42,691 nucleotides of DNA, from contig CAMECH010000022.1 of NCBI GenBank assembly GCA_945913015.1, forward strand, positions 1-42,691, read 5' to 3'. Below are positions 33,264 through 41,280 of this stretch, one piece after another. Each line of letters begins with the position of its first letter. Position 1 is the stretch's first letter. The stretch is from an uncultured Bacteroides sp. GTDB lineage: Bacteria; Bacillota; Clostridia; Lachnospirales; Lachnospiraceae. The position numbers and the translations under genes were made by a program. The notes beneath the pieces are model-generated. The model worked only from the letters and a program-made list of their open reading frames with translations. It made no database searches and was not told where the DNA came from.

Positions 33264-33293
33264 ATTGTACCACAACTCACTTTGCATTTGCAA
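33264..33293 (-). promoter_or_regulatory. Promoter of the chemoreceptor gene
   Basis: The minus strand has TTGCAA (33288-33293), 18 bp, TACAAT (33264-33269). The leader is short, about 30 nt, and contains the GGGAG site. Confidence 0.55.
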
Positions 33294-33334
33294 AAAACTT
33301 TTATTGAGTTTTTGTCTGCAATATATTCAGGCAT

Positions 33335-33376
33335 AAAAAATGCTGTAAACCCGCACATGGTTTGACAGCATTTTTG
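33335..33376 (-). terminator. Intrinsic terminator of the cytidylate kinase-like gene
   Basis: AAAAATGCTGT and ACAGCATTTTT pair perfectly around an 18- to 20-nt loop. On the minus strand the stem continues into TTTTTTATG, so it ends the gene whose stop is at 33410. Confidence 0.82.
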
Positions 33377-33409
33377 TGGAACATATTCATTTATCATAAA
33401 TAAATCATA

Positions 33410-34012
33410 TTAAAGTTTTTCTATTCTGCGTCTGATATAGTCCTCAAGCACATCCGTAGTCTCTTCCAGACCTAATCTGCTGCTGTTAATTGAGAAATCA
33501 TACCCTCTTGAGTCACCCCATTTGTTATCACAATAGGAGTTGTGATATGCTTTCCTCTTTCTGTCCTGCCAGCGCATAATCCTTGCAGCCTCAGTCTCAG
33601 GCACATTAAAGATTTCAGAAATACGATTGATTTTCTTATCCTTGTCACCAAGCACAAATATAGTTATCAGCCCCTTAAAATCCTTAAGCACTGTCTCCGC
33701 GCATCGCCCGACAATAACGAATGATTCTCCCTTTTCTGCTTTCTCCCTCATATAGTCAAACTGCATGCCGGCAAGATTATCCTCAGGTGAGTTACTATAT
33801 CCGCGCACAGTCTGAGAGAAAAACGCTTTTCTCGGCGCCTCATCATATTTAATCATTTTATCAATGCTGATTCCTTTTTCCTCTGACATCTTTTCAACCA
33901 GATTATGGTCATAAAATGGTAAAGAAAATCTTTCTGACAGCTTCTGCGCAATTTCATGACCGCCGCTTCCAAACTCACGTCCAACCGAAATGATAAACTG
34001 CTTATTCTCCAT
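33410..34012 (-). CDS. Cytidylate kinase-like family protein
   Basis: The 200-residue product is a P-loop kinase of the cytidylate kinase-like family common in Clostridia. It starts KQFIISVGREFGSGGHEIAQKL, with the loop GREFGSGG (residues 11-18) replacing the usual GXXXXGK and holding a Gly-Ser-Gly core but no lysine. It goes on with FYDHNLVEKMS and GRCAETVL, and the C-terminal half has RWQDRKRKAYHNSYCDNKWG. The true substrate is unknown and could be a small nucleotide or a metabolite. A GGAGG site is five bases before the ATG. It is monocistronic. Confidence 0.83.
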   Translation of the reverse strand: MENKQFIISVGREFGSGGHEIAQKLSERFSLPFYDHNLVEKMSEEKGISIDKMIKYDEAPRKAFFSQTVRGYSNSPEDNLAGMQFDYMREKAEKGESFVIVGRCAETVLKDFKGLITIFVLGDKDKKINRISEIFNVPETEAARIMRWQDRKRKAYHNSYCDNKWGDSRGYDFSINSSRLGLEETTDVLEDYIRRRIEKL

Positions 34013-34062
34013 AGCCGCCTCCGTTCCTGTACATATATTCCGTGTACTTATAAATTACTTTT

Positions 34063-34091
34063 ACAGTAACATAATTTCTTTGCTTTTTCAA
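34063..34091 (-). promoter_or_regulatory. Promoter of the cytidylate kinase-like gene
   Basis: The minus strand has TTGAAA (34086-34091), 17 bp and TACTGT (34063-34068), about 45 bp before the start codon. Confidence 0.5.
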
Positions 34092-34201
34092 TTTGATTTT
34101 CAATAATTCAGCTATTATTTATAATTTTAAAAGATTTATAAAATATATTCTGATTATCATGTAAAATTAATATTTTTTTACCATTTTTTGATATTTTGTA
34201 G

Positions 34202-34207
34202 TATAAT
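34202..34207 (+). promoter_or_regulatory. Possible -10 box of the GGDEF-EAL gene
   Basis: A perfect TATAAT preceded by GTAG lies about 35 bp before the ATG. The region upstream is A/T-rich and no good -35 is seen, so this may be an UP-dependent or activator-dependent promoter. Confidence 0.35.
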
Positions 34208-34242
34208 CGTATCAGAATATTTTTTAATCAGGGGGTGGATAT

Positions 34243-36459
34243 ATGAACAAGCATGACAACCAGTTACGATTACGTATTTTAATGACAACAGGTGTTGCCA
34301 TTTTGCTCATATTTCTTATAGCAATTTTTTCTTACCATATACGTGAATCCCTTGAAAAAGAGTTACAATCAACACTTCAGGATGTTTCGAAGCAGAATGA
34401 TATTGTAATCACAGATGAAATCGACTCCCGTTTTAAGGTATTACTTAGCATTTCCAATAATATAAAAGATTTTTCCGGCAACCCGGATGAGCTTACTGAG
34501 CATCTGCAGGCTTTTGTCAAGGTATATGGATTAAAGCGCATGGGCTTCATTGGTGCTGACGGAATTGCACATACAACCGACGGGTATACAAAGGACTTAT
34601 CCGGTCGCGAATTTTATATCCGCGGAATGCAGGGATTATCCTCAATTACCAATGTAATGACCGACAGTATCGGCAACAGCAACGACCCTATTAATGTTTT
34701 AAGTGTACCTTTTTATAATGCCGACGGCGATTCTGTACAGGGTGTTCTTTTTGCCACTTACCGCACTGCAAGCTTTGAAGAGCTTCTTACTGTCACATCA
34801 TTTGAAGAAAACGGTTACAGCTGCATCATAAAATCCGATGGCACAATTATCGCAAGTTCTCCCGATGCTCCAATTCACAGCACCGAAAATCTTTTTGAGC
34901 TTCTTTACAGCCGGAATGCTAATGATGCCGAAATTGAAACTCTTAAAAATGGCTTATCTGAGGCGCGCACACTTACAGGCAAATTCAGCCTTCACGATAC
35001 TTTCTATTATAATGCTGCGCCACTTGATTTTCAGGGCATTACCGAGAACTGGTATACAATCACAATTGTACCGGAACAATTTCTTACACAGCGTCTTGTT
35101 CCCACAACACAGATTGTAAATATGATTTTTCTGATTCTGGCTTCCATAACTATAATCAGTCTCATTTATTATATCTATTCTTTCAATTCAAAGAAAGAAG
35201 CGCTTTGGAAACTTGCCTACATTGATTCGCTTACCGGCGGACCTAATTATGCAGCTTTTAAGCAGTTTTCCGAGAAAGTCAAGGCAAACTTCTGTTATAT
35301 TATCGCTATGGATATCAACGAATTTAAAATTATCAATAATATCTGTGGTGTGGATGCAGGTGATGAGGTTATCCGAAGTATATGGCAGATTATCAGCCAT
35401 AATATACGCCCGGAAGAGCTTGCCGCACATGTCAGTGCAGACCGCTTTGTAATGCTTTTAAGTGAAGATTCGCGTGAGATTTTAATCCAGCGTATTCTCA
35501 ACCTTACCTCTGAGATTGAAGCTATTTCTTCAACACTCAATGTTCCGAATGTGCTGCCTGCATTCGGAATTTATCCTGTTGATTCACTTGATAAGATAGA
35601 AAAATGTTACAGCCACGCCGTACAGGCAAAACATCTGATCAAAGGCAGACATGATAAGAATTATGCTTTTTATGAGGATGTTGATTACCAGCGCCTTATT
35701 GAAGAAAAAGAGATGGAAGATCAGTTTGAATCGGCCCTGCATGAGCATCAGTTTGAAATCTGGTATCAGCCGAAATTCGGCACAGACAGTTTCAGCATCG
35801 TCGGTGCTGAGGCTCTTGTGCGCTGGCGGAAGAAAGATGGAACATTGTATTCACCCGGACGTTTTATTCCCCTGTTTGAAAAAACCGGTATGATTCCTGC
35901 TTTGGATGAATACATTTTCCGCGAAGTATGCCGTCAGCAAAAAGAATGGGAGTGTGCCGGACGCAAAATGCTTCCCGTGTCAGTAAATATTTCGCGTGCA
36001 AGCCTGTATTTTGTCAACATTGTAGAGCGATATAAATCTATACTTGACGAGTACGACTTAAATCCAAAATATGTCCAGCTTGAAATTACAGAAAGCGCAA
36101 CTATTGATAACTCAGAGATTTCCAGCCTGGTTGCGCAGTTCCATGAAGCCGGTTTTCATCTTCTTCTGGATGATTTCGGCAATGGCTATTCGTCACTTTC
36201 TTCGCTTAATACGATTAATTTTGACACGCTTAAGCTTGACAAAAGCCTTATTGATTATATCGGAGATGAGTCAGGAGAGAAACTTCTTTATCATGTAACC
36301 AAGCTTGCACAAAGTCTTGGTCTTTACACTACCGCTGAAGGTGTAGAGACAAAAGAGCAGGTTGACTTTGTTAAGGCATTGGGATGTACGGACATTCAGG
36401 GTTTCTACTTCTCTAAACCGCTTCCACGTGCTGAATATGAGAAATATCTTGATGCATAG
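34243..36459 (+). CDS. Cache-GGDEF-EAL protein, probable cyclic-di-GMP phosphodiesterase
   Basis: The 738-residue product has a membrane helix (about 12-33) and an extracytoplasmic Cache-type sensor domain (about 40-280). A second helix (about 287-311), a GGDEF domain (from about 326) and an EAL domain (about 490-735) follow. In the cyclase domain the signature motif is replaced by SADRF near residue 396, so cyclase activity is probably lost. The EAL domain looks active: GAEALVRWR at about 520, QLEITES near residue 615, LDDFGNGYSS near residue 645, a KLDKSLID lysine and the late AEGVET and QGFYFSKPLP. It should degrade c-di-GMP in response to an outside signal, possibly with GTP acting on the degenerate domain. 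GGGGTGG is the ribosome binding site. Confidence 0.92.
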   Translation: MNKHDNQLRLRILMTTGVAILLIFLIAIFSYHIRESLEKELQSTLQDVSKQNDIVITDEIDSRFKVLLSISNNIKDFSGNPDELTEHLQAFVKVYGLKRMGFIGADGIAHTTDGYTKDLSGREFYIRGMQGLSSITNVMTDSIGNSNDPINVLSVPFYNADGDSVQGVLFATYRTASFEELLTVTSFEENGYSCIIKSDGTIIASSPDAPIHSTENLFELLYSRNANDAEIETLKNGLSEARTLTGKFSLHDTFYYNAAPLDFQGITENWYTITIVPEQFLTQRLVPTTQIVNMIFLILASITIISLIYYIYSFNSKKEALWKLAYIDSLTGGPNYAAFKQFSEKVKANFCYIIAMDINEFKIINNICGVDAGDEVIRSIWQIISHNIRPEELAAHVSADRFVMLLSEDSREILIQRILNLTSEIEAISSTLNVPNVLPAFGIYPVDSLDKIEKCYSHAVQAKHLIKGRHDKNYAFYEDVDYQRLIEEKEMEDQFESALHEHQFEIWYQPKFGTDSFSIVGAEALVRWRKKDGTLYSPGRFIPLFEKTGMIPALDEYIFREVCRQQKEWECAGRKMLPVSVNISRASLYFVNIVERYKSILDEYDLNPKYVQLEITESATIDNSEISSLVAQFHEAGFHLLLDDFGNGYSSLSSLNTINFDTLKLDKSLIDYIGDESGEKLLYHVTKLAQSLGLYTTAEGVETKEQVDFVKALGCTDIQGFYFSKPLPRAEYEKYLDA

Positions 36460-36493
36460 AACTCAATTAAACATCAAACATCTATCTGTATCA

Positions 36494-36542
36494 AAACGGC
36501 TCCACCAGGTTAAGTTTAAGGATAAACCTCATGGAGCCGTTT
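36494..36542. terminator. Bidirectional hairpin terminator
   Basis: AAACGGCTCCA (36494-36504) pairs with TGGAGCCGTTT (36532-36542), with an inner AGGTT/AACCT stem. It lies between the convergent GGDEF-EAL and alcohol dehydrogenase genes. Confidence 0.8.
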
Positions 36543-36603
36543 CATAATATGTAATTGTTTTTTGATACTTATATAAATATAAGGCTAAAAATTATCAACA
36601 TTA

Positions 36604-37821
36604 TCAGAAATCAACTTCTGTGTCATAGTAGCAGCACTTCAGGAGCTTCTCCATCTCCTCCTGACTTGGCTGGCGAGGATTTGAACCTGTACATGCATCA
36701 AGAAGTGCGTTGGCTGCAATATCAGGAAGTCTCTTAAGGAATACCTCCTCCGGAACAAAGCCCTGCTCTGTAGGATAGCTGTCTGCTCCGTAATTTTTAA
36801 TGCAGTGTGGAATGTTAAGGTCGTCATTCATCTTCCTTAAATACTTAATAAGGAGCTGAACCTTCTCATCCAAAGTGTCTCCGCCAAGCTGCATGAAATC
36901 AGCAATCTCGCCATAGCGTTTCTTTGCTGTCTCATCCTTTGCATTAAATGCTATTACCTTAGGAAGATACATGGCATTAGCCGCACCATGAATGATATGT
37001 GCGCCATAATCTGCAAATGCTGCGCCCGTCTTATGCGCCATCGAATGAACTATTCCAAGAAGTGCATTTGAGAATGCCATTCCTGCAAGACACTGAGCAT
37101 TATGCATTGCATCGCGCTTACTCATATCTCCGTTATATGAATCAACAAGGTCTGTCTGTATCATCTTAATAGCATGAAGTGCAAGCGGGTCTGTGTAATC
37201 GCAGTTTGCTGTAGATACATATGCTTCAACCGCATGTGTCATTGCATCCATTCCTGTATGTGCAACCAGCTTCTGAGGCATAGTCTCTGCAAGGTCAGGG
37301 TCAACTATTGCAACGTCAGGAGTAATCTCGAAGTCTGCGATAGGGTACTTAATTCCCTTATTGTAGTCAGTAATGATTGAAAATGCTGTTACTTCCGTAG
37401 CTGTTCCCGATGTAGATGAAATAGCACAGAAATGTGCTTTTTTCCTAAGCTTAGGTATACCAAACACCTTGCACATATCCTCAAATGTTATATCCGGATA
37501 TTCGTATTTAATCCACATAGCCTTAGCTGCGTCAATAGGAGAACCGCCTCCCATTGCAATAATCCAGTCAGGCTCGAACTTCAGCATAGCCTCCGCACCC
37601 TTCATAACTGTGTCAACCGAAGGATCCGGCTCAATGCCTTCAAAAAGTTCAACTTCCATTCCTGCTTCCTTAAGATAAGCCTCTGCCTTATCGAGGAAAC
37701 CGAAACGCTTCATGGAACCTCCGCCCACACATATCATGGCCTTCTTTCCTTCGAAGCTCTTAAGTGCCTCCAAAGCACCCTTTCCATGATACAAATCTCT
37801 TGGTAATGTAAACCTCTGCAT
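36604..37821 (-). CDS. Iron-containing alcohol dehydrogenase
   Basis: The 405-residue product is a group III Fe-dependent alcohol dehydrogenase that probably interconverts an aldehyde and an alcohol with NAD(P)H. It has GGGSMKRFG near residue 34 and GGGSPIDAAKAMW near residue 92 for the cofactor. TSGTATEVTAFSI lies near residue 138. The iron site is made from HTGMDAMTHAVEAY near residue 187 and HSMAHKTGAAF...HGAANA near residues 262-282. This resembles butanol or 1,3-propanediol dehydrogenases rather than the two-domain AdhE. GAAAGGAG lies before the ATG. It stands alone between two terminators, so it is monocistronic; the promoter is not clear. Confidence 0.92.
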   Translation of the reverse strand: MQRFTLPRDLYHGKGALEALKSFEGKKAMICVGGGSMKRFGFLDKAEAYLKEAGMEVELFEGIEPDPSVDTVMKGAEAMLKFEPDWIIAMGGGSPIDAAKAMWIKYEYPDITFEDMCKVFGIPKLRKKAHFCAISSTSGTATEVTAFSIITDYNKGIKYPIADFEITPDVAIVDPDLAETMPQKLVAHTGMDAMTHAVEAYVSTANCDYTDPLALHAIKMIQTDLVDSYNGDMSKRDAMHNAQCLAGMAFSNALLGIVHSMAHKTGAAFADYGAHIIHGAANAMYLPKVIAFNAKDETAKKRYGEIADFMQLGGDTLDEKVQLLIKYLRKMNDDLNIPHCIKNYGADSYPTEQGFVPEEVFLKRLPDIAANALLDACTGSNPRQPSQEEMEKLLKCCYYDTEVDF

Positions 37822-37943
37822 ACTCCAGTACTCCTTTCATATATACATTGTTAAAAAATCTACACACTCATATATTACCACATTACTGCCACAAATAAAA
37901 CAGCATTTTACATTTTTTTGTAAATTTTTTTTGCAAATTAATT

Positions 37944-37997
37944 TAAAAAAAGCAACCCGAAATTGTCAGATTTCTCTGACTTTCCACAGGTTGCTTT
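37944..37997 (-). terminator. Intrinsic terminator of the dtd-fusion-SDR unit
   Basis: AAAGCAACC (37949-37957) pairs with GGTTGCTTT (37989-37997), with an inner GTCAGA/TCTGAC stem. On the minus strand the hairpin runs into TTTTTTT, about 50 bp after the SDR stop codon. Confidence 0.82.
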
Positions 37998-38046
37998 ACA
38001 AATTATTCACTTATCAGATGCTTTATTAAATCCCCCGGTTAAAACC

Positions 38047-38850
38047 TTACCATGTACGTGAATTTAACTGCTTGAACTGTGCAACAGTTGAAACATGTGA
38101 GTTCAGACCACCATCTACGTTAACTATCTGACCTGTTACATAGCTGCTTTCATCAGAAGCAAGGTATACACACATATGTCCGATATCTTCAGGGCATCCA
38201 TAGCGGTTAACCATAATATTGCTCAGGAAAATGTCTTTAAGCGCCTGTGGAACATATGCTTCATTCTGAGGTGTAACAATAAGACCCGGACGTACACAGT
38301 TGCAACGGATATTCTGCTTACCATACTGCAAAGCTGTATACTGTGTCAGCATATCAACTCCTGCCTTGGCACATGCATATGCTGTAGAACCAAGGTCGCC
38401 GGCGCATGAAGCCATTGAACCGATATTAATAATTGAACCGCCCGCCTCATTCTTCTGCATATATGAAACAGCACATTTTGTTGCATAGAATGTACCACGC
38501 ACATCGCTCTGGAATATATTATCCCACATTTCAAGTGTAAGTTCATCAATGCGTCCGTCTTTCAGTCCTACATTGGCAGCATTATTTACAAGAATATCAA
38601 TCTTGCCATATTTCTCAACAGTGTCAGCAAAAAGCTTATCAATGCTTTCTATATCTGTAATGTCCATAAAATGATAGCTGGCCTCTCCGCCTGCCTGAAC
38701 AATACCGTCTACTACAGCCTGACCTTTCTCCTGTCTGCGTCCGCAGATAACCACCTTAGCTCCTTCTGCTGCGTAAAGGTTCGCTATTCCAATTCCTATT
38801 CCGCTTGTAGAACCTGTAACAATCGCAACCTTACCACTTAATCTTCCCAT
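38047..38850 (-). CDS. SDR-family oxidoreductase
   Basis: The 267-residue product is a classical short-chain dehydrogenase: TGSTSGIGIG near residue 12 for NAD(P), NNAA near residue 91, NIGSMAS near residue 143 with the catalytic serine, and the YACAK motif near residue 158. The cofactor preference may be NADP because an RR pair follows the second strand. The substrate is unknown; gut SDRs of this general type include steroid and sugar dehydrogenases, so no specific claim is made. The C-terminal tail of about 20 residues (STVAQFKQLNSRTW) after VDGGLN is longer than in FabG. It follows the rubrerythrin fusion by 23 bp with a GGAGG site and is probably co-transcribed. Confidence 0.86.
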   Translation of the reverse strand: MGRLSGKVAIVTGSTSGIGIGIANLYAAEGAKVVICGRRQEKGQAVVDGIVQAGGEASYHFMDITDIESIDKLFADTVEKYGKIDILVNNAANVGLKDGRIDELTLEMWDNIFQSDVRGTFYATKCAVSYMQKNEAGGSIINIGSMASCAGDLGSTAYACAKAGVDMLTQYTALQYGKQNIRCNCVRPGLIVTPQNEAYVPQALKDIFLSNIMVNRYGCPEDIGHMCVYLASDESSYVTGQIVNVDGGLNSHVSTVAQFKQLNSRTW

Positions 38851-38873
38851 TATTAAACCCTCCTGTTTATAAA

Positions 38874-40049
38874 TTAATAATTTTCTTTTCTCACTTCAAA
38901 ATAGCTCTGTGGATGATTACATACCGGACATACCTCAGGTGCTTCAAGTCCTACTACGACATGACCACAGTTGCGGCATTCCCAAACAGTAACTCCGCTC
39001 TTTTTAAATACCTCCATCGCTTCTACATTATGAAGCAACGCTCTGTATCTTTCCTCATGCATTTTCTCAATTGCTGCAACACCTCTGAACTGAGCTGCCA
39101 GTTCAGTAAATCCTTCTTCCTCGGCATCCTTTGCCATACGCTCATACATATCTGTCCATTCAGCATTTTCGCCTTCTGCTGCATGCAAAAGATTGGCAGG
39201 TGTATCTCCAAGCTCGCCTAATGCCTTAAACCACAACTTTGCATGCTCCTTCTCATTGTCAGCCGTCTGTAAAAACAGTGCTGCAATCTGCTCATATCCT
39301 GCTTTCTTTGCTACAGATGCGAAATAAGTATATTTATTTCTCGCCTGAGATTCGCCTGCAAATGCCTCCCATAAGTTCTTTTCTGTCTTTGTACCTGCGT
39401 ACTTGTTTGTTGCCATTTCCTTTTCCTCCTTAACTACTTTTTCAAAATCAGATGCCGGATGCTTGCAGATCGGACATATAAAATCATCCGGTAATTCCTC
39501 ACCTACATATTCATAACCACAGATTGTGCATCTCCATATTGTCTGGCCTTCTTTGGTCTGTCCGACAGCCTGCGGCTTAGGTTTAATATTTTTATGATAA
39601 TAGCTGTATGTTGCAGACGGAATGCTGCTTAACACCTTCATGTCCGTAACTTCTGCAATAAACAGTGTATGTGAGCCTAAATCCTCAGTTCTCTCAACCT
39701 TTGCGGATATATATGAATTAGTTCCCTGAGTAACATATCTGATTCCGTTACCGCCTGTCTCAAAATCACTGAATCCTGCAAATTTGTCGGTATCCCTTCC
39801 TGATTGGAACCCAAATCTTTTGAAAAGGTCAAAATTTGCCTGTTCGCTAATCACCGATACTGTAAAAACTCCTGTCTGCAAAATCATATCATGGGTGTAA
39901 TTAGCCTTGTTCACAGCGATACTTATGCGATTCGGCTCTGATGTCACCTGCTGAACCGTATTGATGATACAGCCATTGTCTTTGCCGTCTGCCTTTGCAG
40001 TCAAAACAAATAAGCCATAGCTTAAATTGTTCATTGCCTTCTTGTCCAT
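38874..40049 (-). CDS. Flavin reductase-rubredoxin-rubrerythrin fusion protein
   Basis: The 391-residue product joins three oxygen-defence modules. Residues 1-165 form a flavin reductase-like FMN-binding split barrel ([14 protein letters not shown], then [11 protein letters not shown]). Residues 170-205 are a rubredoxin with CTICGYEY and CPICKHP. From about 210 a rubrerythrin follows: a ferritin-like diiron domain ([12 protein letters not shown], then NEKEHAKLW, then EKMHEERY) and a C-terminal rubredoxin (CRNCGHVV and CPVCNHP, about 354-391). A flavin reductase-rubredoxin pair resembles Hrb of acetogens; here the final peroxide-reducing module is attached. Electrons could pass from NAD(P)H via FMN and rubredoxin to peroxide reduction within one chain. 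GGAGG precedes the ATG by seven bases; it lies between dtd and the SDR. Confidence 0.9.
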   Translation of the reverse strand: MDKKAMNNLSYGLFVLTAKADGKDNGCIINTVQQVTSEPNRISIAVNKANYTHDMILQTGVFTVSVISEQANFDLFKRFGFQSGRDTDKFAGFSDFETGGNGIRYVTQGTNSYISAKVERTEDLGSHTLFIAEVTDMKVLSSIPSATYSYYHKNIKPKPQAVGQTKEGQTIWRCTICGYEYVGEELPDDFICPICKHPASDFEKVVKEEKEMATNKYAGTKTEKNLWEAFAGESQARNKYTYFASVAKKAGYEQIAALFLQTADNEKEHAKLWFKALGELGDTPANLLHAAEGENAEWTDMYERMAKDAEEEGFTELAAQFRGVAAIEKMHEERYRALLHNVEAMEVFKKSGVTVWECRNCGHVVVGLEAPEVCPVCNHPQSYFEVRKENY

Positions 40050-40086
40050 ATAAATGCCTCCGTTTTCTTAAATTCAGCTGATAATG

Positions 40087-40536
40087 TTACCCAAGCTCAT
40101 CACTGTCCAGAATAATTGTAAACGGACCATCATTGAGTAACTCAACCTTCATGTCTGCGCCAAATTCTCCACATTGTACACAATCAGCCTTCTGACGGCA
40201 CTGCTCAATAATATAATTGTATAATGCTTCTGCCATATCCGGGGCCCCCGCTCTGATAAATGACGGCCGGTTTCCCTTGCGGCAGTCGGCATACAAAGTA
40301 AACTGTGAAACCAAAAGCAGTTCACCCTGCACATCCCTGAGTGCAAGATTGGTCTTACCGTTCTCGTCCTCAAAAATCCGCATATTTACCAGCTTTGAAA
40401 TCATCTTATCTGCGATTTCGGTTGTATCCGTCTGTCCGATACCAATCAATACCAGAAGCCCTTTACCGACAGCCCCATGCACTTTTCCGTCTATTGTTAC
40501 CGATGCATGCTGTACCCGTTGAATAATAAAGCGCAC
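40087..40536 (-). CDS. dtd: D-aminoacyl-tRNA deacylase
   Basis: Dtd removes D-amino acids (and glycine from tRNA-Ala) from mischarged tRNAs. The 149-residue product has [13 protein letters not shown] at the N-terminus, the catalytic SQFTLYAD near residue 76 and the cross-dimer ELLNDGPFT motif near residue 133 (family form NxGPVT). The GTG at 40536 was chosen because it lies about seven bases from GGAGGA and matches the conserved MRxxIQRV start; the GTG two codons upstream is on the ribosome binding site. It has its own promoter (40568-40597), diverges from the hemerythrin gene, and is followed by the flavin reductase-rubrerythrin gene after 37 bp. Confidence 0.93.
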   Translation of the reverse strand: MRFIIQRVQHASVTIDGKVHGAVGKGLLVLIGIGQTDTTEIADKMISKLVNMRIFEDENGKTNLALRDVQGELLLVSQFTLYADCRKGNRPSFIRAGAPDMAEALYNYIIEQCRQKADCVQCGEFGADMKVELLNDGPFTIILDSDELG

Positions 40537-40567
40537 AGCCACTCCTCCTATCTAATCAGATAACATT

Positions 40568-40597
40568 ATTATAACAGAATTATTGCATTTATTTCAA
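40568..40597 (-). promoter_or_regulatory. Promoter of dtd and downstream genes
   Basis: The minus strand has TTGAAA (40592-40597), 18 bp, TATAAT (40568-40573), about 30 bp before the dtd start. It diverges from the hemerythrin promoter at 40644-40672. Confidence 0.68.
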
Positions 40598-40643
40598 TAT
40601 TAACATTAAAAATATCTGACATTTTCAAAAAGATAAATATTAG

Positions 40644-40672
40644 TTGTACATAACAGCCAAAAATGATATAGT
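40644..40672 (+). promoter_or_regulatory. Promoter of the bacteriohemerythrin gene
   Basis: TTGTAC (40644-40649), exactly 17 bp and TATAGT (40667-40672). The start codon lies 33 bp further on, with GGAGG between. No clear operator was recognised. Confidence 0.68.
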
Positions 40673-40705
40673 ATTGTTATATAATTCATTGTGGAGGTAT
40701 TAGAT

Positions 40706-41128
40706 ATGCTAATTGAATTTGATGATTCTCTGATTACAGGCAACGATACCATTGATGAGCAGCACAAAGAGCTCATCAAAAAAATAAGTGACCTTGTAAC
40801 AAGTTGTGAAAATGGAGACGGCAAGGTAAAAGCAATAAAGATGCTTGATTATCTGGAAGAATATACTAATTTCCATTTTTCAGCAGAAGAAGAGCTTCAG
40901 AAGAAAGCAAATTATCCTGACTATGACAAACATCATGCAAAGCATGAAGAATTCAAGCAGACAATCAAGGAATTATTTGACTATCTTGATGAGCTTGAAG
41001 GTCCTACCAAGGACTTTGCTGACAAGGTTCAGGTTCAGGTTGTAGACTGGTTATTCAAACATATCAAATCAGCCGACAGGTCTGTTGCCGAATACATTCA
41101 TCTTAATAACAATCCTGATATTGTGTAA
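40706..41128 (+). CDS. Bacteriohemerythrin
   Basis: The 140-residue product is a single hemerythrin domain, a four-helix bundle that binds oxygen at a non-haem diiron site. All expected ligand positions are visible: H20 in DEQHKE, H57 and E61 in FHFSAEEE, H76/H77 and H80 in HHAKHEEF, H119 in WLFKHI and D124. Such small proteins may bind oxygen, or carry iron, for sensors or to protect enzymes. The ATG at 40706 has GGAGG eight bases upstream; a GTG five codons earlier overlaps the site. It is monocistronic, with a promoter and a terminator, and stands back to back with the dtd-rubrerythrin unit. Confidence 0.92.
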   Translation: MLIEFDDSLITGNDTIDEQHKELIKKISDLVTSCENGDGKVKAIKMLDYLEEYTNFHFSAEEELQKKANYPDYDKHHAKHEEFKQTIKELFDYLDELEGPTKDFADKVQVQVVDWLFKHIKSADRSVAEYIHLNNNPDIV

Positions 41129-41163
41129 AACCGAAACGTGCGCTGCAAGGTGCACCAAAATAA

Positions 41164-41216
41164 CGCCGGAGTTCAGACAGTAACCGTTTTAAGTTCCTGA
41201 ATTCCGGCGCTTTTTT
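41164..41216 (+). terminator. Intrinsic terminator of the hemerythrin gene
   Basis: CGCCGGAGTTCAG (41164-41176) pairs with CTGAATTCCGGCG (41197-41209), with inner AAC/GTT pairing, and six T's follow. Confidence 0.85.
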
Positions 41217-41244
41217 ATGCTGTTTTAATCTTATGCAAATAGCC

Positions 41245-41280
41245 GTATGAAAAATATGCTACCTGACATATTTTTCACAC
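41245..41280. repeat. Palindromic repeat, TGTGAAAAAT arm type (copy 3)
   Basis: GTATGAAAAATATG (41245-41258) pairs with CATATTTTTCACAC (41267-41280). The flank AGCCGT and the TGAAAAAT arms match the copy at 26601-26642. The last sense codon GTG and the stop codon TGA of the UvrA-like gene fall inside the arm (GTGTGA on the minus strand). Confidence 0.7.
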
